This document shows, in pieces, positions 26,308 through 36,190 of a stretch of DNA of 64,000 bases; positions within the stretch are counted from its first letter, which is position 1; each line of letters begins with the position of its first letter. Location: assembly GCA_963169455.1 (NCBI GenBank), contig CAUJDW010000137.1:1-64000 (forward strand), written 5' to 3'. The DNA is from Bacteroidota bacterium (GTDB lineage: Bacteria; Bacteroidota; Bacteroidia; Chitinophagales; Saprospiraceae). The notes beneath the pieces are model-generated. The model searched no databases and was not told the origin of the DNA. It worked only from the letters and a program-made list of their open reading frames with translations. A program made the translations under genes and the position numbers.

Positions 26308-29300
26308 TCAGCGGATGAGGTGCACATCGCCTTTATACAGGACTGTTTCGCCGTCGACAAATTCTATTTCCACCATATAGGCGAAGACCGCGGGGTCGAA
26401 AAGCTGCCCGTCCCTCGTCCCATTCCATCCGAAGGTTGGGTTGTTGGGTGGAAAATCCGCCTCGTCGAAAACCAGCCCGCCCCAGCGGTCGTGGATGCTC
26501 AGGTGTTTGATGCGGACGACATCCGCTCCGGCAAAGACGACGAATTCGTCGTTGAAGCCGTCTCCATTCGGGGAAAAGGCATTGGGAATGTAGACTTCGC
26601 GGTCCTTTCTGACGATGATGATCAACACATCCGTTGCGCTGCAGCCGTTGGTATCCACAATGGTTGCCTTAAACACAGTGGACTCGGACAGCTCGGTTCT
26701 GACCAGCAGGCAGGTGTCGCAGGGAAGTTGGGCTCCGGGCGTCCACCGGAAGCTGGCGATCTCCTCCGGCCCCAGGTTGGTGATCGCATGCAGCCAGGCT
26801 TCTTCGCCCAGGTCGATCTCCTGGTTGTCGCCCAGTTCCAGCAAGATGGAATTGCCTTCGGGCAGGAATACCTCCGCCGTATATTCACAGCCCAGTGCGT
26901 CCTGAACCCTGGCCTCATACCGGCCGGCCCCGAGCTGGGAGAAGCTTTGGAGGGAGGAGAAGGGGGCTCCGTCAAAGCTATACAGGTAGGGGGGCGTTCC
27001 GCCCTGTACGCCCGAAATGGTGACGGCGCCGTTGTTCTGCCCAAAACACAGAGGCGGCGAAATGTCCATATTAAGCCCTGTCAGATAGTTGTCCACGGCA
27101 ATTACTTCGACGGTGTCGCTGCTGCTGCAGCCGTTTTCCGTACTGGCCACCGTAAGCACGTAATGGCCGCCCTGTGTTACGACGGGCTGCAGAGTGCCGG
27201 ATGCAGTGAAGCCGTTTTCGGAAACCCACAGGTAGCTGTAGCCGGGCCCCTGTGAGGAAGCTGTGCCGTCGAGCACGGTTTCCTCCATTGTACAGTCCAG
27301 CTGCTGCCGGGCGCCGGCATCCGCAATCGGAGCGTTGATGTCCTGCTGAACGAATACCGAATCTATGCCCTGGCAACCGTTCGAGGGGTCGGTTATGGAC
27401 AAAAAGTACCAGCCGGGCTGATCGACGAGTGGCGACAGGGTCGAAGCGCCCGCCACTATGTTGCCGGTAGTAGTAGCCCAGGCCGTCTCCCAGCCTGCGC
27501 CCTGGCTACCCGAACCATTAAGCGCCAACTGCTCCGCAGCACAGGTCAGCAGCCCGCCCGGGCCGGCATCCGCCTGTGGGCTGTCAAAGCTGCCAGCCAC
27601 CTCCGCCTGGGCCTGGGCCGAGCAACCGGTGAGGGTGTCGAGCACCACGAGGGTGTACAGCCCGGGCTGCAACGCTCCGAGAACCAGCCCGTTGGCGTTG
27701 GGAATGAGCGTTCCGGGCTCCTGATACCACTGATACACATAGTCCGGCCCCTCGGCTGAGCCTTGCCCGTTGACGAGAGCTACCGGGGTAACGCAGTCCA
27801 GCCTGCCTTCGGCGTTCGCTACGGCAGGCGGTTCATAGCGAAGGTCTTCCACCATCACCTCGGATAGGGCTGAAACGCAGTTGCTGGCCGTATCGGTAAT
27901 GGCCAGGAAATACAGGCCGGGCAGCCCGACAGACGGCCTCGGTAGATGTTGATTGGAGGAATTTATGCCCGGCCCGCTCCATTGGTAAAAAAAGCCGTTA
28001 GCCGGAGCTGCGGCATTGCCCAGTATCACTACTTCCGTCCGGCAATCGATCGCCTGCGCGGGGCCGGCATCTGCTATGGGCAGAGGAATAGTTGTTACTT
28101 CTATCGTGGCGGTATCCATGCAACCGTTGGCGTCGGTGACGTAAAGGCTGTACGTGCCGCTCTGGTTCACTTCAATGGAAGGCCCGGTTCCTCCGCTTGA
28201 CCAGGAGTAGCTGCCGCTGCTGCCGGAAGCGGTGAGCGTGGCGCTGCCGCCTTCACAGAAAAGGCTTTCTCCGCTGATCGCGGCTTCGACGGGCGGGAAA
28301 AGCCCAACCTGTAGGGTATCACTTGCCGTACAGCCCTGGGCATTGGCCACCGTTACGCTGTATTCGCCTGGAGTTTCAACCTCAAGCTGGGGCGCCATGC
28401 TGCCGTCCGACCACGAATAGGAATCGTGCAGGCCTGCGTCGAGTATTAGGGAGCTTCCCTCACAGAAGGCATTTCCGCCGCTTATTTCCAATACCGGCGT
28501 TGGCAAAGCGGCCACCAGGGCGTTTGCTGTGCCCTGGCATCCGGCCGAATCCGTAACCGTCAGGCTGTAGGGGCCCGTTTCCCAAACCGAAATGCCGGAG
28601 AGGGTGTCTCCTGTCGACCACTGGTAAGATGCAAAACCGGAAGCAGCCGCTAGTGTTGTGGTATCTGCCGGGCACAAGCTCAGGCTGCCGGATATCTCCG
28701 GGTTAGGCGCCGCAGACAACACCACAAGGACGGAATCCTGGCCGGTGCAGTTGTTGGCGTCGGTAGCCAGCAGGTAATACCAGCCCGGCGCATCAACGGC
28801 CAGGTTGGGCCCGGCAGGCGCACCCAGCCATTGGTAATCGCTGAAACCGGCAGGGGCCTGCAAAGAGGCTGTGGCGCCTTCGCACAGCGATATTTCCGCC
28901 GGCAGCCCCAGGTTGGGGAGTGGGAAAACCTCAATGGAAACAGTGTCACTGGCTGTGCAGCCGAACAAGTTGGCCACCGTGACGCTGTACTGGCCGCTTT
29001 CGGTAACCAGCAGTTGCGGGCCGGTGCTGCCATCTGACCAGTGGTAGGAGGTGTAGCTGCCGGTGCTCAGCAAGGCCGAGCCGCCTTCACAGAAATTCTG
29101 AGCGCCAGTGATGTCCACGGTTATTCCCGGTGCTTCGTTGACGAGGATATTGGCCGTGCCCTGGCAGCCGTAGGCATCGGTAACGGTCAGGGTGTAAAAG
29201 CCGCTCTGAGTTACTGCCGTTGTGGCCAGGGTATCCCCGGTTGACCAAAGATAGGACGTATAGGTATCCGATACCGTCAGGGTGGATTCCTGGCCCGGGC

Positions 29301-31878
29301 AGAGGCTGAGATCTCCATTGATTGACGGGACAGGTACTGCCACTTCCACTACTTCCACACTGGCCTGGGCGATGCAGCCCAGGGAGTCGAAAACGCTAAG
29401 CTCGTAAAGCCCCGCCTGATCCACTTCAATGGTTTGGGTGTTATCTCCTGTCGACCATTGATAGCCGGCCAGCCCGCCGCCGGCGTCGAGCAGGAGCAAC
29501 CCGTTTTCGCAGAGGGCGGCCGTATCGGGAAGCGCCACGGACGGAGGCGGTTGTATGGCCGCCACCAGGGTGTCCTGGCCGGGGCAACCCAGGGCGTTGG
29601 TTACCGTAACGCTGTATGCGCCGGCGCTGTCCACCACGATGCTGTTGCTGCTGTCCCCCGTCGACCACTGATAGGAAACATAACCCAGCCCGGCGTCGAG
29701 TATAGTGTTGTTTCCCTGGCAGAAGACGGAATCCCCGGAAATGCTCACCAGTGTCGGCGCCAGTTCCAGGATGACAATGGGGTATTCACTGGCGCAGCCA
29801 TTCAGGCCCACGGCCGCGAGGATATATGAGCCGCTGGAGTCAAACGTTTCGGTTGGTGAAGTACCGCCCCCCGGCCAGATGTAACTGGCCAGCCCGGCAG
29901 TGTCCAGCGTCAGGGTTGTTGACCCTCCGGGGCAGAAGAACAAATCGCCGGTGAGGTTGATGTCCGGGCCGGGGAGTTCGGATACGTCGATGAGCATGCT
30001 GTTCTGGCAACCATTGGCGTCGGTAACAGTTATGCCGTAAACTCCCGGCTGCCCCACCTGAAGGCTTTGCCCGTTGCTGTTGTCCGACCATAAGTAGCCG
30101 GTGTAGCCCGGGCCTGCGTCGATAACCAGCATACCACCCTCGCAGAAGGACAGGCTGGCAGGGATGTCAATGGCAGGGAGGCTGAGCTGGCTGAGCTGCA
30201 GGGTGTCGGCTCCGGTGCAGCCGTTGGCGTCCGTAACCGTGACGCTGTAAATACCCGGGCTGCCCGCAGTAAGTTGTTGCCCGGCGCTGTTGTCCTGCCA
30301 TTGGTATGTGCTGAAACCCGCGCCGGCATCCAGCGTGGCCGCGCCGCCCTGGCAGAAACTTGCCGGCCCGGAAATATCAACGGCCGGTGCGGGAAAGTGC
30401 TGCATGGAGAAAGCAGCGGATGCCTGGCAGCCGTTGGCATCCGTAATGGTTAGCCCGTAATCGCCGGGGGTCGACAAGGATATGGAGGAAGCGGACTCAT
30501 TGGTTGACCACTGGTATGCAGCCATGCCCGGCGGGCCATCTACGGTTACTGCTTCTCCCGGACAGGCGAAATAATCGGCCTGAATCTGGAGGGCAGGCGG
30601 AAGCAGTTGCTGAACCAGGACGGAGTCCACGCCTTCACAGCCGTTGGCGTCGGTGACGGACAGATAATACCAGCCCGGCTGGCTGACGCTGATTTCGGGG
30701 CTGCTCTGGGCGTTGCTCCAGGAGTAGCTTTCGAATGTCCCGGCAGCGGCGAGCACAACCGTGGAATCCACGCAGGCGGCTACCACGTCCGGCAGGCCGG
30801 GTTCGGGAAGTGGCGTTACCACGACCTGTACGGTATCGGCGGCCGGGCAACCATTGGCGCCTGTGACGGTGATGCTGTATGTTCCCGGACTACTTACCCG
30901 CGTTTCGGGGATCGTATCGCCCGTTGACCACAGATAGGAGTCAAAGCCGGGCCCGGCATCGAGGATGGCTGTTTCGCCGCTGCAAATCGTATCCGCTCCG
31001 CTTATGGCGGGCACAGGGGCGGGCAGGACGATGAGCTGGAGGGTGTCGCTTGCGATGCAGTCTCCGTTTTGGACTTCCAGAATGTACAGGATGGTGTCGG
31101 AAAAACCGTCGGGGAAGGTGGCGGTAGGGCTGGCCGTGTTGGGGTCATCCAGGAAAACTTCTTCGCCCATGGCGCCGCGCCAGTGGTAGGACTCCGAACC
31201 GTTGGTGTAGGTGGATGCCCCAATTAACTGAAAGGGATTAGCGCTATTGCAAAGCGTGCTGTCGGAGCCGGCATTGGCTGTCATGAGGTTGCAGAAAGGG
31301 TTGGCGTTGCAGTTGAGGTAATCCGCCGCCGAACCGCCGAAATCGAAGTCAAAACCATCAGACTGGCCCCAGAAATCATTGATGAACAGATAGTAGCCTT
31401 CGCCGGGCTGAACCTGAAGAGGCGCCAGGAAACCATCGGAGTCGAATGTTTCAGTCGTGTCGGTATAACCGCTGGCCAGGCCCGTCGCAGGCCCTGCCAC
31501 GAACCAGGTGAACGAACAACGCACAGGCGAGCCGAGGCTGTCGCAGGAGAGGCCCGGGCCGTAGAGGGCGAAGTCGTAATCAGGCGGAAAGGCCTCCAGT
31601 GCGGTCAGGATGAACTCCAGCGAACTGTTGGGCGGCATGTCGTCATCGAACTCGAAATAGAACCAACGCCCTCTGGTTTCGATGGTTTCCAGGCAACCGG
31701 GGTCGTTGTTGGGGTTGGCGAAATCCTCCAACCCGATACTGGCGCCCGTAATATAGACGGTCGTATCGGAACAGAGCACAATGGCGCCGGTACAATCGGC
31801 TGAAACCTGCGCCTTCGCCATCCATGGCAAAAAAAGAAGAAAAAACAATAAACGGTTTTTGAGCGTCCTGCACCACAT
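26308..31878 (-). CDS. large Ig-like-repeat surface protein with T9SS type B sorting domain
   Basis: 1856 residues, same architecture as the downstream 2627-aa protein: signal peptide (MWCRTLKNRLLFFLLFLPWM, AKA cleavage), N-terminal domain with DCTGAIVLCSDTTVY and PDYDFALYGPGLSC, one Ig-like domain, 14 short ~70-aa repeats, four ~84-aa repeats (ADAGPAQAIDC type), a SprB repeat (GGTPPYLYSFDGAPF) and a C-terminal sorting domain from IPNAFSPNGDGFNDEF. Some short repeats lack the ISG start and begin LP (units 2, 8 and 11), which reveals larger multi-unit duplications. Predicted to be secreted by the type IX system and anchored on the cell surface. Ligand unknown. Confidence 0.9.
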   Translation of the reverse strand: MWCRTLKNRLLFFLLFLPWMAKAQVSADCTGAIVLCSDTTVYITGASIGLEDFANPNNDPGCLETIETRGRWFYFEFDDDMPPNSSLEFILTALEAFPPDYDFALYGPGLSCDSLGSPVRCSFTWFVAGPATGLASGYTDTTETFDSDGFLAPLQVQPGEGYYLFINDFWGQSDGFDFDFGGSAADYLNCNANPFCNLMTANAGSDSTLCNSANPFQLIGASTYTNGSESYHWRGAMGEEVFLDDPNTASPTATFPDGFSDTILYILEVQNGDCIASDTLQLIVLPAPVPAISGADTICSGETAILDAGPGFDSYLWSTGDTIPETRVSSPGTYSITVTGANGCPAADTVQVVVTPLPEPGLPDVVAACVDSTVVLAAAGTFESYSWSNAQSSPEISVSQPGWYYLSVTDANGCEGVDSVLVQQLLPPALQIQADYFACPGEAVTVDGPPGMAAYQWSTNESASSISLSTPGDYGLTITDANGCQASAAFSMQHFPAPAVDISGPASFCQGGAATLDAGAGFSTYQWQDNSAGQQLTAGSPGIYSVTVTDANGCTGADTLQLSQLSLPAIDIPASLSFCEGGMLVIDAGPGYTGYLWSDNSNGQSLQVGQPGVYGITVTDANGCQNSMLIDVSELPGPDINLTGDLFFCPGGSTTLTLDTAGLASYIWPGGGTSPTETFDSSGSYILAAVGLNGCASEYPIVILELAPTLVSISGDSVFCQGNNTILDAGLGYVSYQWSTGDSSNSIVVDSAGAYSVTVTNALGCPGQDTLVAAIQPPPSVALPDTAALCENGLLLLDAGGGLAGYQWSTGDNTQTIEVDQAGLYELSVFDSLGCIAQASVEVVEVAVPVPSINGDLSLCPGQESTLTVSDTYTSYLWSTGDTLATTAVTQSGFYTLTVTDAYGCQGTANILVNEAPGITVDITGAQNFCEGGSALLSTGSYTSYHWSDGSTGPQLLVTESGQYSVTVANLFGCTASDTVSIEVFPLPNLGLPAEISLCEGATASLQAPAGFSDYQWLGAPAGPNLAVDAPGWYYLLATDANNCTGQDSVLVVLSAAPNPEISGSLSLCPADTTTLAAASGFASYQWSTGDTLSGISVWETGPYSLTVTDSAGCQGTANALVAALPTPVLEISGGNAFCEGSSLILDAGLHDSYSWSDGSMAPQLEVETPGEYSVTVANAQGCTASDTLQVGLFPPVEAAISGESLFCEGGSATLTASGSSGSYSWSSGGTGPSIEVNQSGTYSLYVTDANGCMDTATIEVTTIPLPIADAGPAQAIDCRTEVVILGNAAAPANGFFYQWSGPGINSSNQHLPRPSVGLPGLYFLAITDTASNCVSALSEVMVEDLRYEPPAVANAEGRLDCVTPVALVNGQGSAEGPDYVYQWYQEPGTLIPNANGLVLGALQPGLYTLVVLDTLTGCSAQAQAEVAGSFDSPQADAGPGGLLTCAAEQLALNGSGSQGAGWETAWATTTGNIVAGASTLSPLVDQPGWYFLSITDPSNGCQGIDSVFVQQDINAPIADAGARQQLDCTMEETVLDGTASSQGPGYSYLWVSENGFTASGTLQPVVTQGGHYVLTVASTENGCSSSDTVEVIAVDNYLTGLNMDISPPLCFGQNNGAVTISGVQGGTPPYLYSFDGAPFSSLQSFSQLGAGRYEARVQDALGCEYTAEVFLPEGNSILLELGDNQEIDLGEEAWLHAITNLGPEEIASFRWTPGAQLPCDTCLLVRTELSESTVFKATIVDTNGCSATDVLIIIVRKDREVYIPNAFSPNGDGFNDEFVVFAGADVVRIKHLSIHDRWGGLVFDEADFPPNNPTFGWNGTRDGQLFDPAVFAYMVEIEFVDGETVLYKGDVHLIR

Positions 31879-32373
31879 TTAGATAGTTTTTTTCATTCCG
31901 GGCAAAAACCGGCAACGGATGCCAGCAATTCTTTCATGCTATGCATCATGGGATTATAATGGCTCAAACGCTTTTTTTAGAGGCACTTACTCTTTTTTCC
32001 AGCCGTTCCGATGAGTAGAAGGGGTTTGGAAACGGCCAGGGCCAAACTGGGGCCAGTCAAATCGGACAAATAGATAAAACAAAGATAGTTTTTTATTGAA
32101 TAAATAAAGTACGGTAGCCCAAGGATATGCCCAACATGCTGTCTTTCCGGTAAGGAGCGGCATAAAAAAACAGGGATACGGCTTAGTTATTGTTCTTAGT
32201 GGAAGTAAGGAAACGCCTGGCATGAAGGGAAAAAGCCCAGGCGTGCGGCGGTGAAAATCTAATTTTTTTTTCAATCCGCCGCAGGATGATCCTTTATCAA
32301 AAACTATATTTCATAGACGCCGGCTGCCGGCAAAATGCTGCCCGGGGGCTGCCGCTTTTTATTTTCCTTTTCG
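31879..32373 (-). other. 495-bp gene-free leader/promoter region of the 1856-aa adhesin
   Basis: No convincing gene. It contains TATCTTTG on the minus strand at 32080-32087 (an exact Bacteroidota -7 match), which would give a leader of about 195 nt, similar in length to the leader of the sister adhesin gene. A GCGGCGG/CCGCCGC inverted repeat at 32245-32282 with an A/T-rich middle lies between the proline dehydrogenase stop and this promoter and may act as a terminator. A 95-codon frame at 31987-32274 has a TTG start and no recognisable features and was not called. Confidence 0.5.
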
Positions 32374-33627
32374 TCAGGCCAGGCCCCTGCGTTTCATTTC
32401 CTGCCGGACCAGCTGGTGCTCCCGGCTCATGTCGCCGGTTACGGAGCTGTTTTCCTGCGCTCTGCGGATCAGGTAGGGCACGACTTCCCGCACCGGGCCG
32501 TAGGGCACGTATTTGGCCACGTTGAAGCCCGCCTGGGAGAGGTTGAAGGTGAGGTGGTCGCTCATGCCGAAGAGCTGGCAGAAATTCAGGTGGGGGTGAT
32601 TGCGGGGGATGCCTTTCTGATGGATCAGCTCGGCCTGCAGCAGGCAACTGGCCGCATTGTGGGAAGCGTTGCAGGAAGCGAGGTGCTGGTAATTGTCCAC
32701 GCAAAAGCGAACGGCGGTGTTGAAGGCGTCATCCGTTGCATCTTTGCCGGGGTGGATGGGGGAGGGGTAGTTCAGCCGTTCGGCGCGCTCCCGTTCTTTT
32801 TCCATATAGGCGCCCCGCACGAGTTTGGCGCCCAGCAGGTAGCCGCCCTCCCGGGCCTGGTTGAAGGAGTGGATCAGGAACTGCAGGCGGTCCTTGCGGT
32901 ACATTTGGAAAGTATTGTAAACGACCACCTTATCGCGGTTGTAGCGGCGCATCATGATGGTGACGAGATGGTCGATGGAATCCTGTATCCAGCTCTCTTC
33001 CGCGTCGAAGAAGACCGCGACCCCGTTGCGGGCGGCGGCGTGGCAAATGGCGTCCATGCGCTTGAGCACGCTCTTGTATTCCAGGCGCGTTTCCGGGGTG
33101 AAGGCTTCGCCTCCCTGCACGGCTTCCAGGAGGCCGAAACGCGCCAGCCCCGTAATTTTCGTGCTCACCACGGGAATGTGTTCGGAACGGCAGGCAAACT
33201 CGATCGCACGGATCGTTTCGTTCATGGTGTGGTTGAAGTCCTCTTCCTTTTCCTTGGCTTCGGCGCCATAATCGAGGATGGTGAGTGTTTTCTGGCGGGC
33301 CAGCCGCTGGATGTTCTTTTCGCACTCCAGCAGGGTGGTGCCTCCGCAGAATTGTTCGAAAATGGTGTTTTTAACAACCGATTCCACAAAAGGGAGGTGC
33401 ATTTTGATGGCGGCTACGCCCACTTTGGAGCCGATCCCCACCAGCCAGTGGTTGTTCATCAGGCCGAACAGCCAGGCCGCCTTCTTCAATTCCTTGTCCG
33501 ATTTATCCGCAAAGGCGATTTCAGTATTGGAAAAATCGACTACGGGGGCCTGGGTTCCATCCATCACCGCCTGTACGGCCTGCCTGATGTGCGCTGTTTC
33601 CTTTACGGGTTTTCCTGCCTTTTCCAT
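32374..33627 (-). CDS. proline dehydrogenase
   Basis: 417-residue monofunctional PRODH (FAD-dependent beta/alpha barrel) that oxidises L-proline to 1-pyrroline-5-carboxylate and feeds electrons to the quinone pool. Family marks are STKITGLARFGLLE, FFDAEESWIQ, YNTFQMYRKDRLQFL, GAKLVRGAYMEKER, and SHNAAS, with the C-terminal YGPVREVVPYLIRRAQEN substrate-binding motif (Arg-Arg pair). An AAAGGAG lies 6 bp before the ATG, an unusually good Shine-Dalgarno sequence for this genome. The P5C dehydrogenase partner is not in the window. Confidence 0.95.
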   Translation of the reverse strand: MEKAGKPVKETAHIRQAVQAVMDGTQAPVVDFSNTEIAFADKSDKELKKAAWLFGLMNNHWLVGIGSKVGVAAIKMHLPFVESVVKNTIFEQFCGGTTLLECEKNIQRLARQKTLTILDYGAEAKEKEEDFNHTMNETIRAIEFACRSEHIPVVSTKITGLARFGLLEAVQGGEAFTPETRLEYKSVLKRMDAICHAAARNGVAVFFDAEESWIQDSIDHLVTIMMRRYNRDKVVVYNTFQMYRKDRLQFLIHSFNQAREGGYLLGAKLVRGAYMEKERERAERLNYPSPIHPGKDATDDAFNTAVRFCVDNYQHLASCNASHNAASCLLQAELIHQKGIPRNHPHLNFCQLFGMSDHLTFNLSQAGFNVAKYVPYGPVREVVPYLIRRAQENSSVTGDMSREHQLVRQEMKRRGLA

Positions 33628-33722
33628 TTTCAGCTCCTTTTATTTGCCTTGCCGCAATTTATACCCCTTGCCGGATATGCCGGGTATTTTTTGCCAATAT
33701 TTTTCCCGCCGCCTCCGGAAAT

Positions 33723-34493
33723 TCAGCGGTTCCATATTTCCCATGCCTTTTCCGCCTGAAAGTAGAGCATTTCCAGGCCGTTGCAGCCGGCAGCTCCCCG
33801 GGCGATGCCCCTGGACAGGAAAGTAGTCTGTCCGGGATTGTAAACGAGGTCGAAAAGCAGGTGTTCTGGGCCCAGGCATTCGTAGGGGATGTTCGGGAAA
33901 GACTCCGGCCGGGGCGCCATGCCCAGTGGGGTGGTATTGATAATCAGCTGGTATTGATCCATCACCTCTGCGTCCAGCGCATCATAGGGTAGTTTTCCAT
34001 CATCGGGCCGGCGGGACACAACCTGGAAGCCGATGCCCAGCTTTTTCAACGCGAAAACCACGGCCCTGGAGGCTCCGCCGGCGCCGAGCACCAGCGCCCG
34101 CAGCTCCGCTACGCTCCGGCCTTCCCGGGCCAGGAAGTTCAGCAGTGACTGCTCGAAGCCGTGCACGTCGGTATTGTATCCGGCCAGGCGTTTGCCGTCG
34201 ATGCGGATGGTATTCACTGCGCCTACGGCCGCCGCGCCTTCGTCCAGCTCATCCAGGTAGGCCAGCACCTGCTGCTTGTAGGGGATGGTGACGTTCAACC
34301 CCCGGAGGTTGGAATAACGCACTAATAACCCCGGCAGCGCATCGATCTGCTCCAGCGGGAACAGCTCATAAAAACAGCCTTTAATTCCTTCCCGCTCAAA
34401 CTTTTCCGAAAAATACTTTCTGGAAAAGGAATGAGAAAGCGGGTAACCGATCAGGCCGTACAGGCGGGGAATGTCGATCAGGGAGTTCGTCAT
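33723..34493 (-). CDS. aroE: shikimate dehydrogenase
   Basis: 256 residues. It reduces 3-dehydroshikimate with NADPH in aromatic amino acid synthesis. Substrate-binding GYPLSHSFS and the catalytic Lys in LNVTIPYKQQV (about residue 73) are intact, as is YNTDVHGF; the cofactor loop is LGAGGASRAV. It lies 42 bp after the DUF368 gene on the same strand, a neighbourhood commonly seen in Bacteroidota, and 95 bp before proline dehydrogenase. Confidence 0.95.
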   Translation of the reverse strand: MTNSLIDIPRLYGLIGYPLSHSFSRKYFSEKFEREGIKGCFYELFPLEQIDALPGLLVRYSNLRGLNVTIPYKQQVLAYLDELDEGAAAVGAVNTIRIDGKRLAGYNTDVHGFEQSLLNFLAREGRSVAELRALVLGAGGASRAVVFALKKLGIGFQVVSRRPDDGKLPYDALDAEVMDQYQLIINTTPLGMAPRPESFPNIPYECLGPEHLLFDLVYNPGQTTFLSRGIARGAAGCNGLEMLYFQAEKAWEIWNR

Positions 34494-34535
34494 AGGCCAG
34501 CTGGTCAGCAGGTCAGTAAGTCGGCAGGGAAAGGG

Positions 34536-35507
34536 TTATCTTTTATCCATCCGTTCCAGTGCGAAGACGATGATGAAGCCGGCGGCCATGGCCAGCAGGG
34601 CTCCGGGCAGGAAGTTGTGGCCCACTTCGGCGGCATATTGATCCGGCAGCAGGTTTACCTCCTTGATGATCTTATCCACCATCATTCCCGCCTGGATGTT
34701 GACCAGCTCGCCTTCTTCGGTCAGGCCAAGCACGGGTTTGCGCCAAGGCCATATCTTGTTCAGGGAGCCGATCATGAAGCCGGTCAGGAGGGCCATGGTG
34801 GGGTTGTGGTAATGCCGGAAGGCCCAGGATAAAACCCTGGAAAAAGTGGCCAGCCCGATGAGGCAACCGATGCCGAAGGCGCCCAGCACCACCAGGCTTT
34901 CGGGCGCCAGGGTCTGAATGGCATTCTTGAGGGTGGGGATGATGTAGGTGTACATGCCCATCAGCAAAAGCATGAAGCTGCCGGAGATGCCGGGTAGTAT
35001 CATGGCCGAAATGGCAATCATGCCGGATACGAGCACGAACCAAAGGGCCGTGTTGCCCTCAGCAGGGCTTGCAATGGTGAAGAGGTAGGCTGCAACCGTG
35101 CCCACGATCAGGGCAATGGCCTCGGCGATATGCCAGCGCCCGACCTGCCGGGCAACGAAGATGGCCGAGGCGATGATCAGCCCGAAAAAGAAGGCCCACA
35201 ACAATACCGGGTAGTTTTCCATCAGGTGAACTACGGCGAATACGCCAAAGCCCAGGCCCATGGCCATGCCCCCCAGCAGGAATACGAGAAAGTTGCCGTT
35301 GGCTTTTTTCCAGCCCGCGGCCGGCCCTTCCTGCCTTAATGTGAGCCAGGCCTCGGGGCCCAGCACTTTTTTGATGGTATCCAGAAGTTCCTCGTAGATG
35401 CCGCTGATGAAAGCGATCGTCCCCCCGGATACCCCGGGAATAACCTCGGCAATCCCCATCGCTACGCCCTTCAGGGCGAGCATGAATTTTTCACTCCATT
35501 TTCCCAT
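34536..35507 (-). CDS. DUF368 family undecaprenyl-phosphate translocase (PopT-like)
   Basis: 323-residue polytopic inner-membrane protein. The DUF368 N-terminal signature GVAMGIAEVIPGVSGGTIAF is at about residues 14-33 and its internal echo MILPGISGSFMLLLMG near 167-182 shows the inverted-repeat build of the family. DUF368 proteins (PopT) were shown to return undecaprenyl phosphate across the cytoplasmic membrane for reuse in cell-wall and polymer synthesis. It heads a probable unit with aroE. Confidence 0.92.
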   Translation of the reverse strand: MGKWSEKFMLALKGVAMGIAEVIPGVSGGTIAFISGIYEELLDTIKKVLGPEAWLTLRQEGPAAGWKKANGNFLVFLLGGMAMGLGFGVFAVVHLMENYPVLLWAFFFGLIIASAIFVARQVGRWHIAEAIALIVGTVAAYLFTIASPAEGNTALWFVLVSGMIAISAMILPGISGSFMLLLMGMYTYIIPTLKNAIQTLAPESLVVLGAFGIGCLIGLATFSRVLSWAFRHYHNPTMALLTGFMIGSLNKIWPWRKPVLGLTEEGELVNIQAGMMVDKIIKEVNLLPDQYAAEVGHNFLPGALLAMAAGFIIVFALERMDKR

Positions 35508-35588
35508 GGCGCAAAGCTAAGAAATAGTATGAGGCGAACCGGAAATATAAATTGCGAAATTTTGTTCTTCAAAGGCGGCGCCTGCCCC

Positions 35589-36101
35589 CTAATTGCAGAG
35601 GATGGTGATCTCCTCCGTTTCCAGGGTATTGCTGTAATGGCCAGCCCGGTCTTTGATCTGTATAGTGTAATGATAACTGTCTGTCGGGTAATTGGGGTTT
35701 GGGATGCAGGGCTGGGAATTGTCCGGATAGGTGCAGCAAATATTGAAGGGTTTGTTCGGAATCTTTATGGTGATCTCCCCGGAGATGCCGTTTCCCGTGC
35801 CCTGGTCGGGAATGACCGGCAATTTATAACGGTTTACGAAGCCTTCGCGGCTGTCGGTCAGGAATACATCCAGGGAATCGCCGTCTTCGCCAAGGTCCCC
35901 GTCGCCATCGGTGAAAGCGAAGGTGATGGCCAGGGTGTCCGACAAAGCCGCCACATTGCCCTGGGCGATGATGTCCTTGTTGGTGATGCGCCCGGCTTCA
36001 GGTACGGATATCTTCGGCTCGATGGGGTAATCGGGGGGTTGTACGCAGCTGTAAAGCCCTGCAGCCAGGAGAGCGCCCCACAGGTAGTATGTGTTTTTCA
36101 T
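35589..36101 (-). CDS. predicted lipoprotein, unknown function
   Basis: 170 residues with a lipoprotein signal (MKNTYYLWGALLAAGLYSC, lipobox LYSC). The mature part has an Asp/Gly stretch TDGDGDLGEDGDSLD, compatible with metal (Ca2+) binding, and ends in an Ig-like edge (YHYTIQIKDRAGHYSN). It resembles Bacteroidota lipoproteins of unknown function found widely in the phylum; no specific role can be stated. Confidence 0.8.
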   Translation of the reverse strand: MKNTYYLWGALLAAGLYSCVQPPDYPIEPKISVPEAGRITNKDIIAQGNVAALSDTLAITFAFTDGDGDLGEDGDSLDVFLTDSREGFVNRYKLPVIPDQGTGNGISGEITIKIPNKPFNICCTYPDNSQPCIPNPNYPTDSYHYTIQIKDRAGHYSNTLETEEITILCN

Positions 36102-36137
36102 AATCTCCGGATGTTTAATTCCTATCTTTATAGTAAC

Positions 36138-36145
36138 TACATTTG
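36138..36145 (+). promoter_or_regulatory. candidate -7 box for the LuxE-like gene
   Basis: TACATTTG fits TAnnTTTG and lies 45 bp before the GTG start of the LuxE-like gene. No clear -33 element was found. Confidence 0.4.
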
Positions 36146-36190
36146 CCCCGATAGTGTTGCAATGATTGCCTTCGCTTAATATACAAAACT

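Noticed and set aside
31987-32274. 95-codon minus-strand frame upstream of the 1856-aa adhesin
   Set aside because: TTG start, no family, overlaps the predicted promoter box at 32080.
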